Shown piece after piece: positions 30,098-39,451 of a stretch of 64,000 nucleotides of DNA. The notes under the pieces were generated by a model that saw only the letters and a list, made by a program, of their open reading frames with translations, did not search any database and was not told the origin of the DNA. Every line of letters starts with the position of its first letter. Within the stretch, counting starts at the first letter, position 1. The DNA is from an uncultured Collinsella sp. Its GTDB lineage: Bacteria; Actinomycetota; Coriobacteriia; Coriobacteriales; Coriobacteriaceae. Location of the stretch: assembly GCA_959606065.1 (NCBI GenBank), contig CAUHHV010000007.1, forward strand, positions 29,119-93,118. Reading direction: 5' to 3'. The position numbers and the translations under genes were made by a program.

Positions 30098-31029
30098 TAG
30101 CTGAGGGGACCTTCGAGCTGCATCCAGGTGATGCGTTGTATCCCGAGAGCGTTTTGGAGCTATCTGATGTACCCCAGACGCTCTATGTGCGCGGCAACCC
30201 CGAGGTGCTTTCGACGCCCGCGCTCTCCATCATCGGTGCGCGAAAGGCCTCGCCGTATGGTCTTGCCGTGGCAGAGCTTGCGGCGAAGGTGGCGGTTGAG
30301 GCGGGAGTGACGGTAGTTTCGGGCGGTGCGGTCGGTTGTGACCAGGCCTCGGGTTGGGCTGCGGTCAACGCCGGCGGCAAACACGTCGTGGTGCTGGGGA
30401 CGGGCGCCGACGTGGTCTACCCGCGTTCGAGCGCGGGGCTTATTACGCGCACGCTCGATACGGGCGGCGCGGTCGTGTCGATCTCTCCGTGGGGCATGGG
30501 TCCGCGCAAGTTTGCCTTTCCGCGTCGCAATCGCGTGATCGCGGCCCTGTCGCAAGCCCTCTTTGTATCCGAGGCGGGTATGCCTTCCGGGACGTTTTCT
30601 ACAGCCGAGGCTACTATGGATTTGGGGCGCGAACTTCTTGCCGTGCCGGGGTCGATCCTATCGCCCGAGTCGCGTGGCACGAATTACCTCATTGCGAACG
30701 GTGCCTGCTGCATTGTCGACGAGGAGTCCATCGAGATGGCTATCTCTCGCATATACGGCACCCTGCGCTACTCGCGCCCCGATGCTCCCGGCATTGCCGA
30801 CCTGAATCCAACACAGCAGACCGTGATGCATGCGCTCATCGCCTCTCCGCTCAAGGTCGACGACATCGCGGCGCTCGTCTCACTCGATGCTGTCGGCGTA
30901 CTCAAACTCTTGGGTTCGCTTGAACTCGAGGGCCTTATCGAGCGCATGATGGATGGAAGGTATGCGCCCTCCAAGTTTGCCCTTCACGCCCAGACGCCCT
31001 TCGGTCACAATGGAAAACGTGTCAATTAG
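30094..31029 (+). CDS. dprA: DNA-processing protein DprA
   Basis: A 311-residue Rossmann-fold protein that loads RecA on incoming single-stranded DNA. IIGARKASPYGLAVAEL and VVVLGTGADVVYP are recognisable, and a C-terminal winged-helix part covers about 235-300. The start overlaps comM (ATGA). An oddity is the usual SGxARGIDxxAH motif, which reads SGGAVGCDQASG here, so the conserved Arg and His are absent. It is otherwise intact and of normal length. Confidence 0.92.
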   Translation: MIAEGTFELHPGDALYPESVLELSDVPQTLYVRGNPEVLSTPALSIIGARKASPYGLAVAELAAKVAVEAGVTVVSGGAVGCDQASGWAAVNAGGKHVVVLGTGADVVYPRSSAGLITRTLDTGGAVVSISPWGMGPRKFAFPRRNRVIAALSQALFVSEAGMPSGTFSTAEATMDLGRELLAVPGSILSPESRGTNYLIANGACCIVDEESIEMAISRIYGTLRYSRPDAPGIADLNPTQQTVMHALIASPLKVDDIAALVSLDAVGVLKLLGSLELEGLIERMMDGRYAPSKFALHAQTPFGHNGKRVN

Positions 31030-31043
31030 AAAGGTGTTTGCAG

Positions 31044-32381
31044 ATGCAGTTCGATCAGGTGACGGTTATCGGTGGCGGTCTGGCGGGTTCGGAATGCGCG
31101 ATCCAGCTGGCAGACCGCGGGTTTGCCGTAAAGCTGTGCGAGATGCGCCCCCAGGTGAGCTCCCCGGCTCACCATACCGATCACCTGGCAGAGCTCGTCT
31201 GCTCCAATTCGTTTAAGTCGACCCGTCCGGATTCCGCGGCTGGTTTGCTGAAGGCCGAGCTTGAGCGCATGGGTTCAGTCCTGCTCGACTGCGCCCATCG
31301 CGCTGCTGTTCCCGCTGGTGGCGCCCTGGCGGTCGACCGTGTTACATTCTCCGAGCTCGTCGAGGCTGAGGTTGCCGCCCGCCCCAATATCGAGGTCGTT
31401 CACGGCGAGGTCACCCAGATCCCCGAGGGCCACGTGGTCATTGCCGCGGGCCCGCTGTGTTCACCGGCGCTGAGCGAAGAGGTCATGAAGCTCGTCGGTG
31501 GCGACGCCCTTGCGTTCTTCGATGCCGCGGCGCCGATCGTCGATGCCTCCACGCTCGATATGGACGTGCTGTTTTCGCAGTCGCGCTACGAGGAGCAGGG
31601 GAGCGGCGACTATCTCAACGCTCCGCTCAACAAGGAGGAGTACGAGGCCTTTATCGAGGCGCTCACCACGGCCGACCGCGTGGTGCTCAAGGACTTTGAG
31701 GGCGGCGATCTGTTCCAGGCCTGCCAGCCTGCCGAGGAGGTTGCGCGCACCGGCAAGGACGCCATTCGCTTTGGCGCCATGAAGCCCGTCGGCCTCACCG
31801 ACCCGCGTACCGGACGTCGCCCTTGGGCGGCGATTCAGCTGCGTGCCGAGAACAAGGAGAAGACCGCCTATAACCTGGTGGGCTTCCAGACCAACCTGAC
31901 CTTTGGCGAGCAGAAGCGCGTCTTCCATATGGTGCCGGGCCTGGAGAACGCTGAGTTCTTCCGCTACGGTGTCATGCACCGCAATACCTTTGTCGACGCC
32001 CCGCACGTGCTCGATGGCACCTTTGCCGTGCCCGGTACCGGCGTGCGCCTGGCCGGTCAGATCACTGGCACCGAGGGGTACATGGAAGCCGTGGCGACCG
32101 GTCTGCTCGCGGCGCTCAACACCTATGCAGAGGCTATCGGCGCCGATTCCGTCGAGTTGCCCCGCGTGGGCGCCCTGGGTGCGCTCGTGGGCTATGCGAC
32201 CGATCCTGCCACCGTGGGCTATCAGCCCATGCATGTCAACTTTGGCCTGGTGCCGCCGCTCGAGGACGGTAAGCGCCGCAGCAAGCGCGACCGCTATCAG
32301 GCCTATGCGGACCGTGCGCTCGAGGCCCTCGATGCCTACTTGGCCACGCGTTCCGACTTGTTTGGAGGCGACCGGTCATAG
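31044..32381 (+). CDS. trmFO: Methylene-THF-tRNA-(uracil54-C5)-methyltransferase (FADH2-oxidising)
   Basis: A 445-residue flavoprotein that makes m5U54 in tRNA with methylene-tetrahydrofolate as carbon donor. The FAD site is VIGGGLAGSECAIQLADRG and the family motif LVCSNSFKS follows. AAAGGTG lies eight bases before ATG 31044, so the TTG at 31038 is not used. It joins the end of the dprA operon, as in many Gram-positives, and precedes a tyrosine recombinase. Confidence 0.95.
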   Translation: MQFDQVTVIGGGLAGSECAIQLADRGFAVKLCEMRPQVSSPAHHTDHLAELVCSNSFKSTRPDSAAGLLKAELERMGSVLLDCAHRAAVPAGGALAVDRVTFSELVEAEVAARPNIEVVHGEVTQIPEGHVVIAAGPLCSPALSEEVMKLVGGDALAFFDAAAPIVDASTLDMDVLFSQSRYEEQGSGDYLNAPLNKEEYEAFIEALTTADRVVLKDFEGGDLFQACQPAEEVARTGKDAIRFGAMKPVGLTDPRTGRRPWAAIQLRAENKEKTAYNLVGFQTNLTFGEQKRVFHMVPGLENAEFFRYGVMHRNTFVDAPHVLDGTFAVPGTGVRLAGQITGTEGYMEAVATGLLAALNTYAEAIGADSVELPRVGALGALVGYATDPATVGYQPMHVNFGLVPPLEDGKRRSKRDRYQAYADRALEALDAYLATRSDLFGGDRS

Positions 32382-33298
32382 CCTTTGACCTGTACGACAC
32401 CGTCGACTCTTTTATCGCCTATATCGCACGCGTTGAGGGGCTTTCTCCCAACACGGTGACGGCCTATGGCTCGAGACTGGAGCGCTTTGCTGCCTGGTGC
32501 GAGCGCGAGGATATTGATGCTTTCGCTGCCGACGTGCGCACCATTCGTCGCTATCTTGCTGAGCTTTCGCGTGAGCAGGTGGCTCCCCGAACGCTTGCGG
32601 CGCACCTGTCGGCTATCCGATCTCTCTATCGCTGGATGGCTGCCGAGGGGATTGTCGAGGGCGATGCGGTCTCGGCGATCGCGTCGCCCAAGCTGCCGCG
32701 TGACCTGCCGGGCGTCCTTACGACCCAGCAGGTCGAGGCGCTGCTCAAGACGCCTGATACCTCAACACCCGCGGGACTGCGCGATGCGGCGATGCTCGAG
32801 TTGCTCTATGCCTCGGGTGCCCGCATCTCAGAGCTTGCGGCGCTCAATGTGGAATCCATCTCATGGTCCGAGCGCACGCTGCGCCTGTGGGGCAAGGGGA
32901 GCAAGGAGCGTATCGTCCCTCTGTATCGTCGTGCGCTCGATGTGACGCGTCTCTATATTGAAGAGGGGAGGCCGGAGTTGCTCGCTCGGGCAAAGCGCCG
33001 CGACCTCGCTACCGGGCCGCATCCGCTGCTTATATCGGCGCGCGGCAATCGCATGAGCTCCGCGATGCTCCGGCGGCGGTTCCATACGCTGGCGACGCTC
33101 GCCGGCATTCCGGCTGACATCGCCCCGCATGCGATGCGCCATACCTTTGCGACCGACTTGCTCGAGGGCGGTGCGGACCTGCGCTCGGTTCAAGAGCTGC
33201 TAGGTCATGCGAGCCTGTCCACGACGCAGATCTACACGCATCTCACACCCGATCGGCTTAAACGTGCCGTGGCTCAAGCCCATCCCCGCGGCGAATAG
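32378..33298 (+). CDS. xerC: Tyrosine recombinase of the XerC/D family (unusual start)
   Basis: Catalytic residues are present: Arg in SGARISEL, Lys in GKGSKERIVPL, HxxR in HAMRHTFATDLL, and the LGHASLSTTQIYTHL stretch with His and Tyr. The core-binding domain begins upstream of any ATG/GTG/TTG: the sequence SFIAYIARVEGLSPNTV is conserved-looking, but the first standard start in frame is GTG 32456, within that helix. GGAGG (32364-32368) lies nine bases before ATA 32378, which overlaps the trmFO stop. I therefore give 32378 as a provisional start. The position after trmFO suits a housekeeping Xer (chromosome dimer resolution), not a phage integrase. Confidence 0.85.
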   Translation: MAFDLYDTVDSFIAYIARVEGLSPNTVTAYGSRLERFAAWCEREDIDAFAADVRTIRRYLAELSREQVAPRTLAAHLSAIRSLYRWMAAEGIVEGDAVSAIASPKLPRDLPGVLTTQQVEALLKTPDTSTPAGLRDAAMLELLYASGARISELAALNVESISWSERTLRLWGKGSKERIVPLYRRALDVTRLYIEEGRPELLARAKRRDLATGPHPLLISARGNRMSSAMLRRRFHTLATLAGIPADIAPHAMRHTFATDLLEGGADLRSVQELLGHASLSTTQIYTHLTPDRLKRAVAQAHPRGE

Positions 33299-33347
33299 TG
33301 GCTGGGACGTCCCGCGCCGCACTCAGGTGTGTGGTTTTGATTGCGGG

Positions 33348-33376
33348 TTGGCAGGAAGAGGCATTCCTGCTATCAT
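33348..33376 (+). promoter_or_regulatory. Promoter for rpsB-tsf
   Basis: TTGGCA (33348-33353), a 17-base spacer and TATCAT (33371-33376). The start near 33383 leaves a 135-base leader before rpsB. That is long for a ribosomal gene and could hold an S2 autoregulatory structure. CCCGG and CCGGG segments in the leader can pair, but I cannot define the fold. Confidence 0.65.
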
Positions 33377-33517
33377 TCATCGGGTTGCTTCACGGCAACA
33401 TGTTTTTATCACGCACGCGCGGCTACTTCATACCGTGGTGCCCGGGCTTTGGTAGCACATGTCCGGGTTGGTTTTGGAGGATGACCCCGCGCGGAGGCAA
33501 ACCACAGGAGGTTTAAC

Positions 33518-34246
33518 ATGGCTACCAAGATTAATATCCGCACCCTGCTCGAGGCCGGCTGCCACTTCGGTCACCAGACCCGTCGCTGGAACCCCAAGAT
33601 GAAGCCGTTCATCTTCGGTGAGCGCAACGGCATCTACATCCTCGACCTCAAGCAGACCATCCTCGACGCCGACCAGGCCTACACCTTCGTCAAGAACGTC
33701 GCCAAGGGTGGCAACGTGCTGTTCGTCGGCACCAAGAAGCAGGCTCAGGAGGCCGTCAAGAACGCTGCTGAGCGCGCCAACATGCCTTACATCAACCAGC
33801 GTTGGCTCGGCGGTATGCTGACCAACTTCGTCACCATCCGCTCCCGCATCAACCGCATGGAGGAGCTCGAGGCCATGGTCGAGGACGGCCGCATGGCTGT
33901 TCTGCCTAAGAAGGAGCAGGCTGTTCTCGGCAAGGAGCTCACCAAGCTCCAGACCAACCTCGGTGGCGCCCGCGACATGAAGGGTCTGCCCCAGGCTCTC
34001 TTCGTCATCGACACCAAGCGCGAGGAGAACGCCATCAAGGAGGCTCAGCGCCTGAACATCCCCGTCGTCGCCCTGATCGACACCAACTCCGATCCCGACG
34101 AGGTCGAGTACGGCATCCCCTGCAACGATGACGCTATCTCCGCTGTCACCCTTATGTGCGAGCTCATGGCTGACGCCTGCCTCGCTGGCTCTGGTAAGGA
34201 GCAGGTCTCCGAGGCCGAGATGGCCGCTGAGCCCAAGGCCGAGTAA
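33518..34246 (+). CDS. rpsB: Small ribosomal subunit protein uS2
   Basis: A 242-residue protein with [27 protein letters not shown], and [20 protein letters not shown] typical of uS2. CAGGAGG precedes the ATG. The codon choice is strongly biased, as expected for a highly expressed gene. It forms the standard rpsB-tsf pair. Confidence 0.98.
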   Translation: MATKINIRTLLEAGCHFGHQTRRWNPKMKPFIFGERNGIYILDLKQTILDADQAYTFVKNVAKGGNVLFVGTKKQAQEAVKNAAERANMPYINQRWLGGMLTNFVTIRSRINRMEELEAMVEDGRMAVLPKKEQAVLGKELTKLQTNLGGARDMKGLPQALFVIDTKREENAIKEAQRLNIPVVALIDTNSDPDEVEYGIPCNDDAISAVTLMCELMADACLAGSGKEQVSEAEMAAEPKAE

Positions 34247-34291
34247 ATCAGTCTTAGTTAATTCTTTTTCATCTCTTTGAAAGGAACCACA

Positions 34292-35161
34292 ATGGCCCAG
34301 ATTACCGCCGCTATGGTCAAGCAGCTCCGCGAGATGACCGACTCCCCGATGATGGAGTGCAAGAAGGCTCTCGTCGAGGCTGACGGCGACACGGACGCCG
34401 CTGTCGACGTTCTGCGTAAGAACGGCCTTGCCAAGGCTGCCAAGAAGGCTGGCCGTGAGACCAACGAGGGCGCTGTCGCCGCGTTCGTCTCCGAGGATGG
34501 CAAGACCGGCGCTCTGCTCGAGCTCTCCTGCGAGACCGACTTCGTTGGCTCTAACGCCAAGTTCACCGGCTTTGCTTCCAAGGTCGCTGAGGTTGTCGCT
34601 ACCACCGAGCCTGCTGACGTCGACGCTCTGCTCGAGAAGCCGATGGGCGAGGAGACCGTTTCCTCCGAGCTCACCGAGATGATTCACATCATGGGCGAGA
34701 ACATGAAGATCTCCCGCTTCGCTGCCCGCAAGGCTGAGAACGGCGCGCTCGCTTCTTACATCCACATGGGTGGTAAGATCGGCGTCCTCGTCGAGTTCGC
34801 CTTCGAGAAGGCTGAGACCGCTCAGGCTGAATCCTTCAAGACCTTCGCTCACGACGTTGCCCTTCAGGTTGCCGCCGTCGCCCCGATCTGCGCTACCCGC
34901 GATCAGGTTCCGGCCGAGACCGTCGAGCACGAGAAGCAGATCTACATGGCTCAGGCTGCCGAGTCCGGTAAGCCCGAGGCTATCCAGGAGAAGATGGCTG
35001 TCGGCCGTCTGGAGAAGTTCTACAAGCAGTCCGTGCTCACCGAGCAGGAGTTCATCAAGGACAGCTCCCTCACCATCAAGAAGTACGCTGAGCAGGTCTC
35101 CAAGGAGCTCGGCGACACCATTACCGTCGTTGCCTTTGACCGTCTGGTCCGTGGCGAGTAA
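34292..35161 (+). CDS. tsf: Elongation factor Ts
   Basis: A 289-residue nucleotide-exchange factor for EF-Tu. The N-terminal UBA-like domain reads VKQLREMTDSPMMECKKAL; the TDFV motif follows as CETDFVGSN. ATG 34292 has GAAAGGA upstream and starts with the normal MAQITAAMV; a longer in-frame start at 34277 is rejected. A terminator follows. Confidence 0.97.
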   Translation: MAQITAAMVKQLREMTDSPMMECKKALVEADGDTDAAVDVLRKNGLAKAAKKAGRETNEGAVAAFVSEDGKTGALLELSCETDFVGSNAKFTGFASKVAEVVATTEPADVDALLEKPMGEETVSSELTEMIHIMGENMKISRFAARKAENGALASYIHMGGKIGVLVEFAFEKAETAQAESFKTFAHDVALQVAAVAPICATRDQVPAETVEHEKQIYMAQAAESGKPEAIQEKMAVGRLEKFYKQSVLTEQEFIKDSSLTIKKYAEQVSKELGDTITVVAFDRLVRGE

Positions 35162-35185
35162 ATAAGCTCTTGTAGCTGGTAATGA

Positions 35186-35220
35186 GCAGGCTGTGGGTTT
35201 TACTCACAGCCTGCTTTTTC
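35186..35220 (+). terminator. Terminator of rpsB-tsf
   Basis: GCAGGCTGTG / CACAGCCTGC, a perfect 10-bp stem with a short loop, followed by TTTTTC. Strong intrinsic terminator. Confidence 0.92.
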
Positions 35221-35279
35221 ATGGCTCTTCTTAGAGCCTTTGATAGAATGTTGAGAGTTCAATCTAAAGGAGGATCGCT

Positions 35280-36002
35280 TTGTCCGACATCCGATATAAA
35301 CGCGTGCTTCTTAAGCTTTCCGGCGAAGCGCTGATGGGCGACGGCCAATATGGCATCGACCCCAAGGTTACCGACCATCTTGCTAAGCAGGTCAAGGAGC
35401 TGCTCGCCGTTGGCCATGAGGTCGGCGTCGTTGTCGGCGGCGGCAATATTTTCCGCGGCATGGCAGGCGCTGCCGGTGGCATGGAGCGTGCTCAGGCCGA
35501 CTACATGGGCATGCTGGCAACCGTTATGAACGCGCTCGCCCTGCAGGATGCCTTCGAGCATAACGATGTTCCCTGCCGCGTGATGAGCGCTATCCAGATG
35601 AACGAGATCTGCGAGCCCTATATTCGCCGTCGCGCCATCAACCACCTTTCCAAGGGCAACGTCGTTATTTTTGCCGCCGGTTCGGGCAATCCGTACTTTA
35701 CGACCGACACCGCCGCGGCTCTTCGTGCGTGCGAGATCGGCGCCGAGATTCTGATTAAAGCCACCAAGGTTGACGGCATCTACGATAAGGATCCCGTCAA
35801 GTGCGCTGATGCCGTCCGTTTTGACAAGATTACCTATCACGAGGTTCTCGTCCGCGGTCTGCAGGTTATGGATTCCACCGCTACGGCACTGTGCCAGGAT
35901 AACCGTATGCCGATTTTGGTCCTCAACCTCGATGGCGAGGACACCGTCAAGCGCGCGCTCGCGGGTGAGCCCGTCGGCACGCTCGTCTATCAGGAGGATT
36001 AA
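35280..36002 (+). CDS. pyrH: UMP kinase
   Basis: A 240-residue hexameric kinase that makes UDP from UMP. It starts with the [12 protein letters not shown] motif, then [13 protein letters not shown] and [15 protein letters not shown] start with AAAGGAGG upstream. First gene of pyrH-frr-uppS-cdsA-dxr-rseP-ispG-proS, all closely spaced or overlapping. Confidence 0.97.
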   Translation: MSDIRYKRVLLKLSGEALMGDGQYGIDPKVTDHLAKQVKELLAVGHEVGVVVGGGNIFRGMAGAAGGMERAQADYMGMLATVMNALALQDAFEHNDVPCRVMSAIQMNEICEPYIRRRAINHLSKGNVVIFAAGSGNPYFTTDTAAALRACEIGAEILIKATKVDGIYDKDPVKCADAVRFDKITYHEVLVRGLQVMDSTATALCQDNRMPILVLNLDGEDTVKRALAGEPVGTLVYQED

Positions 36003-36004
36003 GC

Positions 36005-36541
36005 ATGGCAGAGAACATCACCGCCCATATGGACAAGTCGCTCGAGTCCCTCAAGCATAACTTCTCCAAGGTCCGTACCGGCCGCGCCAATGCCAACATT
36101 CTGTCCGACATCACCGTCGATTATTACGGTGTTCCCACGCCGGTCACGCAGGTTGCCGCCGTCAAGACCCCCGAGGCCCACATGCTGCTCATCGAGCCGT
36201 GGGACAAGGCACTCATCAACGCTATCGTCAAGGCCATCGGCGCTTCCGATCTGGGTATTACCCCCAACTCCGATGGCACCGTCGTTCGTCTGCCGTTCCC
36301 GGCTCCCACCGAGGAGCGCCGTCGCGAGCTCGTCAAGGAGTGCCGCGAGTACGCCGAGCAGGCCAAGGTGTCTATCCGTAACATCCGTCGCGACTTCAAC
36401 AACAAGCTTGAGCGCGATGAGGAGCTCACCGAGGACGATGTCCGTCGCGAGCAGGCCAAGGTCCAGAAGCACACCGATGAGTATGTCGCCAAGGTCGAGG
36501 AGCTTCTGAAGGAAAAAGAAGCCGAGGTCATGGAGATCTAA
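36005..36541 (+). CDS. frr: Ribosome recycling factor
   Basis: A 178-residue protein that splits post-termination ribosomes with EF-G. FSKVRTGRANANIL, VDYYGVPTPV and the helical C-terminus RRDFNNKLERDEELTEDD are typical. Slightly shorter than the usual 185. It begins three bases after pyrH. Confidence 0.96.
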   Translation: MAENITAHMDKSLESLKHNFSKVRTGRANANILSDITVDYYGVPTPVTQVAAVKTPEAHMLLIEPWDKALINAIVKAIGASDLGITPNSDGTVVRLPFPAPTEERRRELVKECREYAEQAKVSIRNIRRDFNNKLERDEELTEDDVRREQAKVQKHTDEYVAKVEELLKEKEAEVMEI

Positions 36542-36542
36542 G

Positions 36543-37337
36543 GTGCAATACGACGAGCATAAACTGGTCGAGTACTTTGCCGACGCCCCTGCGGGCGTCG
36601 GTTTTTCCGACCTTGACCTCAATAACATTCCGCACCATATCTCGTGCATCATGGACGGCAATGGTCGTTGGGCCACATCGCGCGGTCTTGCACGCACCGA
36701 GGGCCACAAGGCGGGTATCGTCTCCCTTCGTGAGATTATTACCGCCTGCGTGCGTCTGGGCGTCGACGTGCTTTCGGCCTATGCGTTTTCTACCGAAAAC
36801 TGGAACCGCCCGCAGCATGAGGTCAACGTCTTGATGCACCTGTTTGCCAAGACGTTTATCGACGAGCTGCCGCTTCTGAAGCGCGAAAACGTGCGCGTTG
36901 TCTTTTTGGGTGACATTTCCGCGCTGCCCAAGAAGACCCGCGACGTTTTTGAACGCGGTCTTGCCGAGTGCGCCAATCACACCGGCATGACGCTGGCGCT
37001 TGCCGTCAACTACGGCGCGCGTGCCGAGATTACCCGCGCTGTCCGTCAGATCGCACTCGACGCTGCCGCCGGTAAGATCGATCCTGGCGCAATTGATGAC
37101 GACATGGTGGCTTCCCACCTCTATACCGCCGGCCTTCCCGATCCTGAGCTTGTGATTCGCACTTCTGGTGAGCTGCGCCTTTCGAACTATCTGCTGTGGC
37201 AGGTGGCTTATTCCGAATTCTACGTCACCGATACCTATTGGCCCGACTTTGATCGTTGGGGCCTTGTCGACGCCATTTTGGCCTATCAGGGCCGTGACCG
37301 TAGGTTTGGTGGACTGAGCAAGACCGAGGAGGCTTAA
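36543..37337 (+). CDS. uppS: Isoprenyl (undecaprenyl) diphosphate synthase
   Basis: A 264-residue cis-prenyltransferase that makes the C55 carrier precursor for wall synthesis. The catalytic Asp is in CIMDGNGRWA; LYTAGLPDPELVIRTSGELRLSNYLLWQ, read in two parts, is the family C-terminal signature. GTG start directly after frr. About 30 residues precede the usual core. Confidence 0.95.
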   Translation: MQYDEHKLVEYFADAPAGVGFSDLDLNNIPHHISCIMDGNGRWATSRGLARTEGHKAGIVSLREIITACVRLGVDVLSAYAFSTENWNRPQHEVNVLMHLFAKTFIDELPLLKRENVRVVFLGDISALPKKTRDVFERGLAECANHTGMTLALAVNYGARAEITRAVRQIALDAAAGKIDPGAIDDDMVASHLYTAGLPDPELVIRTSGELRLSNYLLWQVAYSEFYVTDTYWPDFDRWGLVDAILAYQGRDRRFGGLSKTEEA

Positions 37338-37339
37338 TC

Positions 37340-38239
37340 GTGTCCGATCGTCCCAAGGCATCTGCTCCCAAGACGCCTGCGCGCAAAGCTGCCACTGCGG
37401 GAACGCCTGCAGTGAAGAGCGGCACCGGTTCGTGGCTGGCGGGCTTTATTACCCGTGCCGCCGCCGGTATCGTCTACGCCGTTGTCTTTATCCTGTGCCT
37501 GGTTTTGGGTATCGTGCCCACGGCCATCTTTGTTTCCGTCATGAGCGGTCTGTGCTGCTATGAGTTTTTCCGTATGACAAGGCTCGATGGCAAGATGGCT
37601 AACGAGCGCATGGGTATCGCTGCCGCCGTGCTCTTTCCGCTGTCGGCGTTGGGCGATTCGATGCTGCTGAATGCCCTGCTTTTTGCCCTGATGCTCGCTG
37701 TGGGCATTTGGTATGTCTGGTCGCCGCGTACCCGTATATCCGATGTTGCCGTGACACTCATGGGTCCCATCTACACCGGTTTTATGCTGTCGGCTATCGT
37801 GCTGCTGCGCGATGCCGTGCCCGGTTTTGCCGGCGCCCTGCTTTCGGTGGGTGTTTGCGCGTCTCTCTGGGTCTCCGATTCGTTTGCCTATATCGTGGGT
37901 AGCCGTATCGGCAAACACAAGATGGTTCCCAAGATCTCTCCCAAAAAGAGCTGGGAGGGGTTTGTTGGCGGCATCCTGGGCTCGGTTTTGATTTGGCTCA
38001 TCCTGTGGGCGACGCATTTCTTCAAGCTCAGCCTGCCCTATGCGCTGCTGTGCGGCGTGGTCGTGTCCATTCTGGGCGTTATCGGCGACCTTATCGAGTC
38101 GCGCATCAAGCGCGGTGTGGGCGTCAAAGATTCCGGCAACCTTATCCCGGGCCACGGCGGCATGCTCGATCGTAGCGATTCGCTTATCTTCGGCTGCATC
38201 ACCGCGCAGCTGATGCTGATGATCGGAGGCGTGCTGTAA
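37340..38239 (+). CDS. cdsA: Phosphatidate cytidylyltransferase
   Basis: A 299-residue polytopic enzyme that makes CDP-diacylglycerol. The CDS signature is complete: SDSFAYIVGSRIGKHKM, PKKSWEGFVGG, and DSGNLIPGHGGMLDRSDS. A Pro/Ala/Lys-rich cytoplasmic N-terminus of about 30 residues precedes the first span. GTG start; its stop overlaps the dxr ATG (TAATG). Confidence 0.95.
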   Translation: MSDRPKASAPKTPARKAATAGTPAVKSGTGSWLAGFITRAAAGIVYAVVFILCLVLGIVPTAIFVSVMSGLCCYEFFRMTRLDGKMANERMGIAAAVLFPLSALGDSMLLNALLFALMLAVGIWYVWSPRTRISDVAVTLMGPIYTGFMLSAIVLLRDAVPGFAGALLSVGVCASLWVSDSFAYIVGSRIGKHKMVPKISPKKSWEGFVGGILGSVLIWLILWATHFFKLSLPYALLCGVVVSILGVIGDLIESRIKRGVGVKDSGNLIPGHGGMLDRSDSLIFGCITAQLMLMIGGVL

Positions 38240-39426
38240 TGTCATTCCAGACGACGTATGGCCCCGATGGACGCCTCCGTGTTGCCATCCTGGGTTGTAC
38301 GGGCTCCATCGGCACCCAGGCGCTCGATGTGTGCCGCCAGCATGCCGATCGCCTGCAGGTGACGGCGCTGTCCGTTAACTCCAGTACCTCCGAGCTTGTT
38401 GCCGCTGCCCGCGAGTTCTCGGTTTCGGCGGTTGCCGTGGCCGATGTCGCTCATGGCGATGACGCCGTGCTGCAGGAGTTGCCCGAGGGAACGAAGCTCG
38501 GCGTTGGCGCGCAGGCGGTTTGCGAGCTCGCGCGTCGCGACGATGTCGACTGCGTACTCGTCGCTATTGTGGGTGCCGCCGGTCTCGAGGCGAGCCATGC
38601 GGCCTTGACCTCGAATAAGCGTCTTGCCCTTGCCAACAAGGAGTCCCTCGTCGTCGGTGGCGACTTGCTTATGCCGTTGGCGCAACCGGGCCAGCTTATT
38701 CCAGTCGACTCTGAGCACTCCGCCATCTACCAGTGCTATCTGGGGGAGAACCCGCGCGAGGCTCATTGTATTTGGCTCACCTGCTCGGGCGGTCCGTTCT
38801 TTGGCCGCACGCGCGACGAGCTAAATCGCGTGACGCGTGCCGATGCCCTCGCACATCCCACGTGGGCCATGGGTGCTAAGATCACCATCGACTCCGCCAC
38901 CCTCATGAATAAGGGCCTGGAGCGCATTGAGGCCATGCATCTGTTTAACTGCGACCTCGATTTCATTAACGTGGTCGTGCAGCGTCAGTCCAAGATTCAC
39001 TCTATGGTCGAGTTTGCCGACGGCTCCGTGATGGCGCATCTCGGTGCTTCCGACATGCGTATTCCCATCCAGTTCGCGTTCTCGTATCCCGAGCGTTGGG
39101 ATACCCCGGCGCCTCGTATCGATTTCCGCGAGCTGGGGCAGCTCACGTTTGATGCTGTCGACATGGATACCTTCCGCTGTCTGGCACTGGCCGAGCGTGC
39201 CGGCAAGACGGGTGGCACCATGCCGTGCGTGCTCAATGCCGCCAACGAGGTCGCCGTCGATGCCTTCCTGCACGATGGCTGCAGCTTTACCGATATCGAT
39301 CGCATTGTGGAATCCTGCATGGATGCCCACGATATGCAGGCGGTCGATTCGTTTGAGCAGCTTCGCGACATCGATGCGTGGGCGCGTGAAAAGGCTGCGC
39401 AGGTACTCTCCGCAACCCGTTCCTAA
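38239..39426 (+). CDS. dxr: 1-deoxy-D-xylulose 5-phosphate reductoisomerase
   Basis: A 395-residue NADPH enzyme, second step of the MEP isoprenoid pathway. The NADP motif is ILGCTGSIGTQALDV; LALANKESLVVGG, PVDSEHSAIYQC and ITIDSATLMNKGLE are family landmarks. Start overlaps cdsA by one base. ispG, from the same pathway, lies two genes downstream. Confidence 0.97.
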   Translation: MSFQTTYGPDGRLRVAILGCTGSIGTQALDVCRQHADRLQVTALSVNSSTSELVAAAREFSVSAVAVADVAHGDDAVLQELPEGTKLGVGAQAVCELARRDDVDCVLVAIVGAAGLEASHAALTSNKRLALANKESLVVGGDLLMPLAQPGQLIPVDSEHSAIYQCYLGENPREAHCIWLTCSGGPFFGRTRDELNRVTRADALAHPTWAMGAKITIDSATLMNKGLERIEAMHLFNCDLDFINVVVQRQSKIHSMVEFADGSVMAHLGASDMRIPIQFAFSYPERWDTPAPRIDFRELGQLTFDAVDMDTFRCLALAERAGKTGGTMPCVLNAANEVAVDAFLHDGCSFTDIDRIVESCMDAHDMQAVDSFEQLRDIDAWAREKAAQVLSATRS

Positions 39427-39451
39427 CCCATAAGGATTGCTTTTTCGTTTT

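Noticed and set aside
32378..33298. Phage or integron integrase
   Set aside because: No attachment site, repeats or phage genes nearby; the trmFO neighbourhood fits a housekeeping Xer protein.
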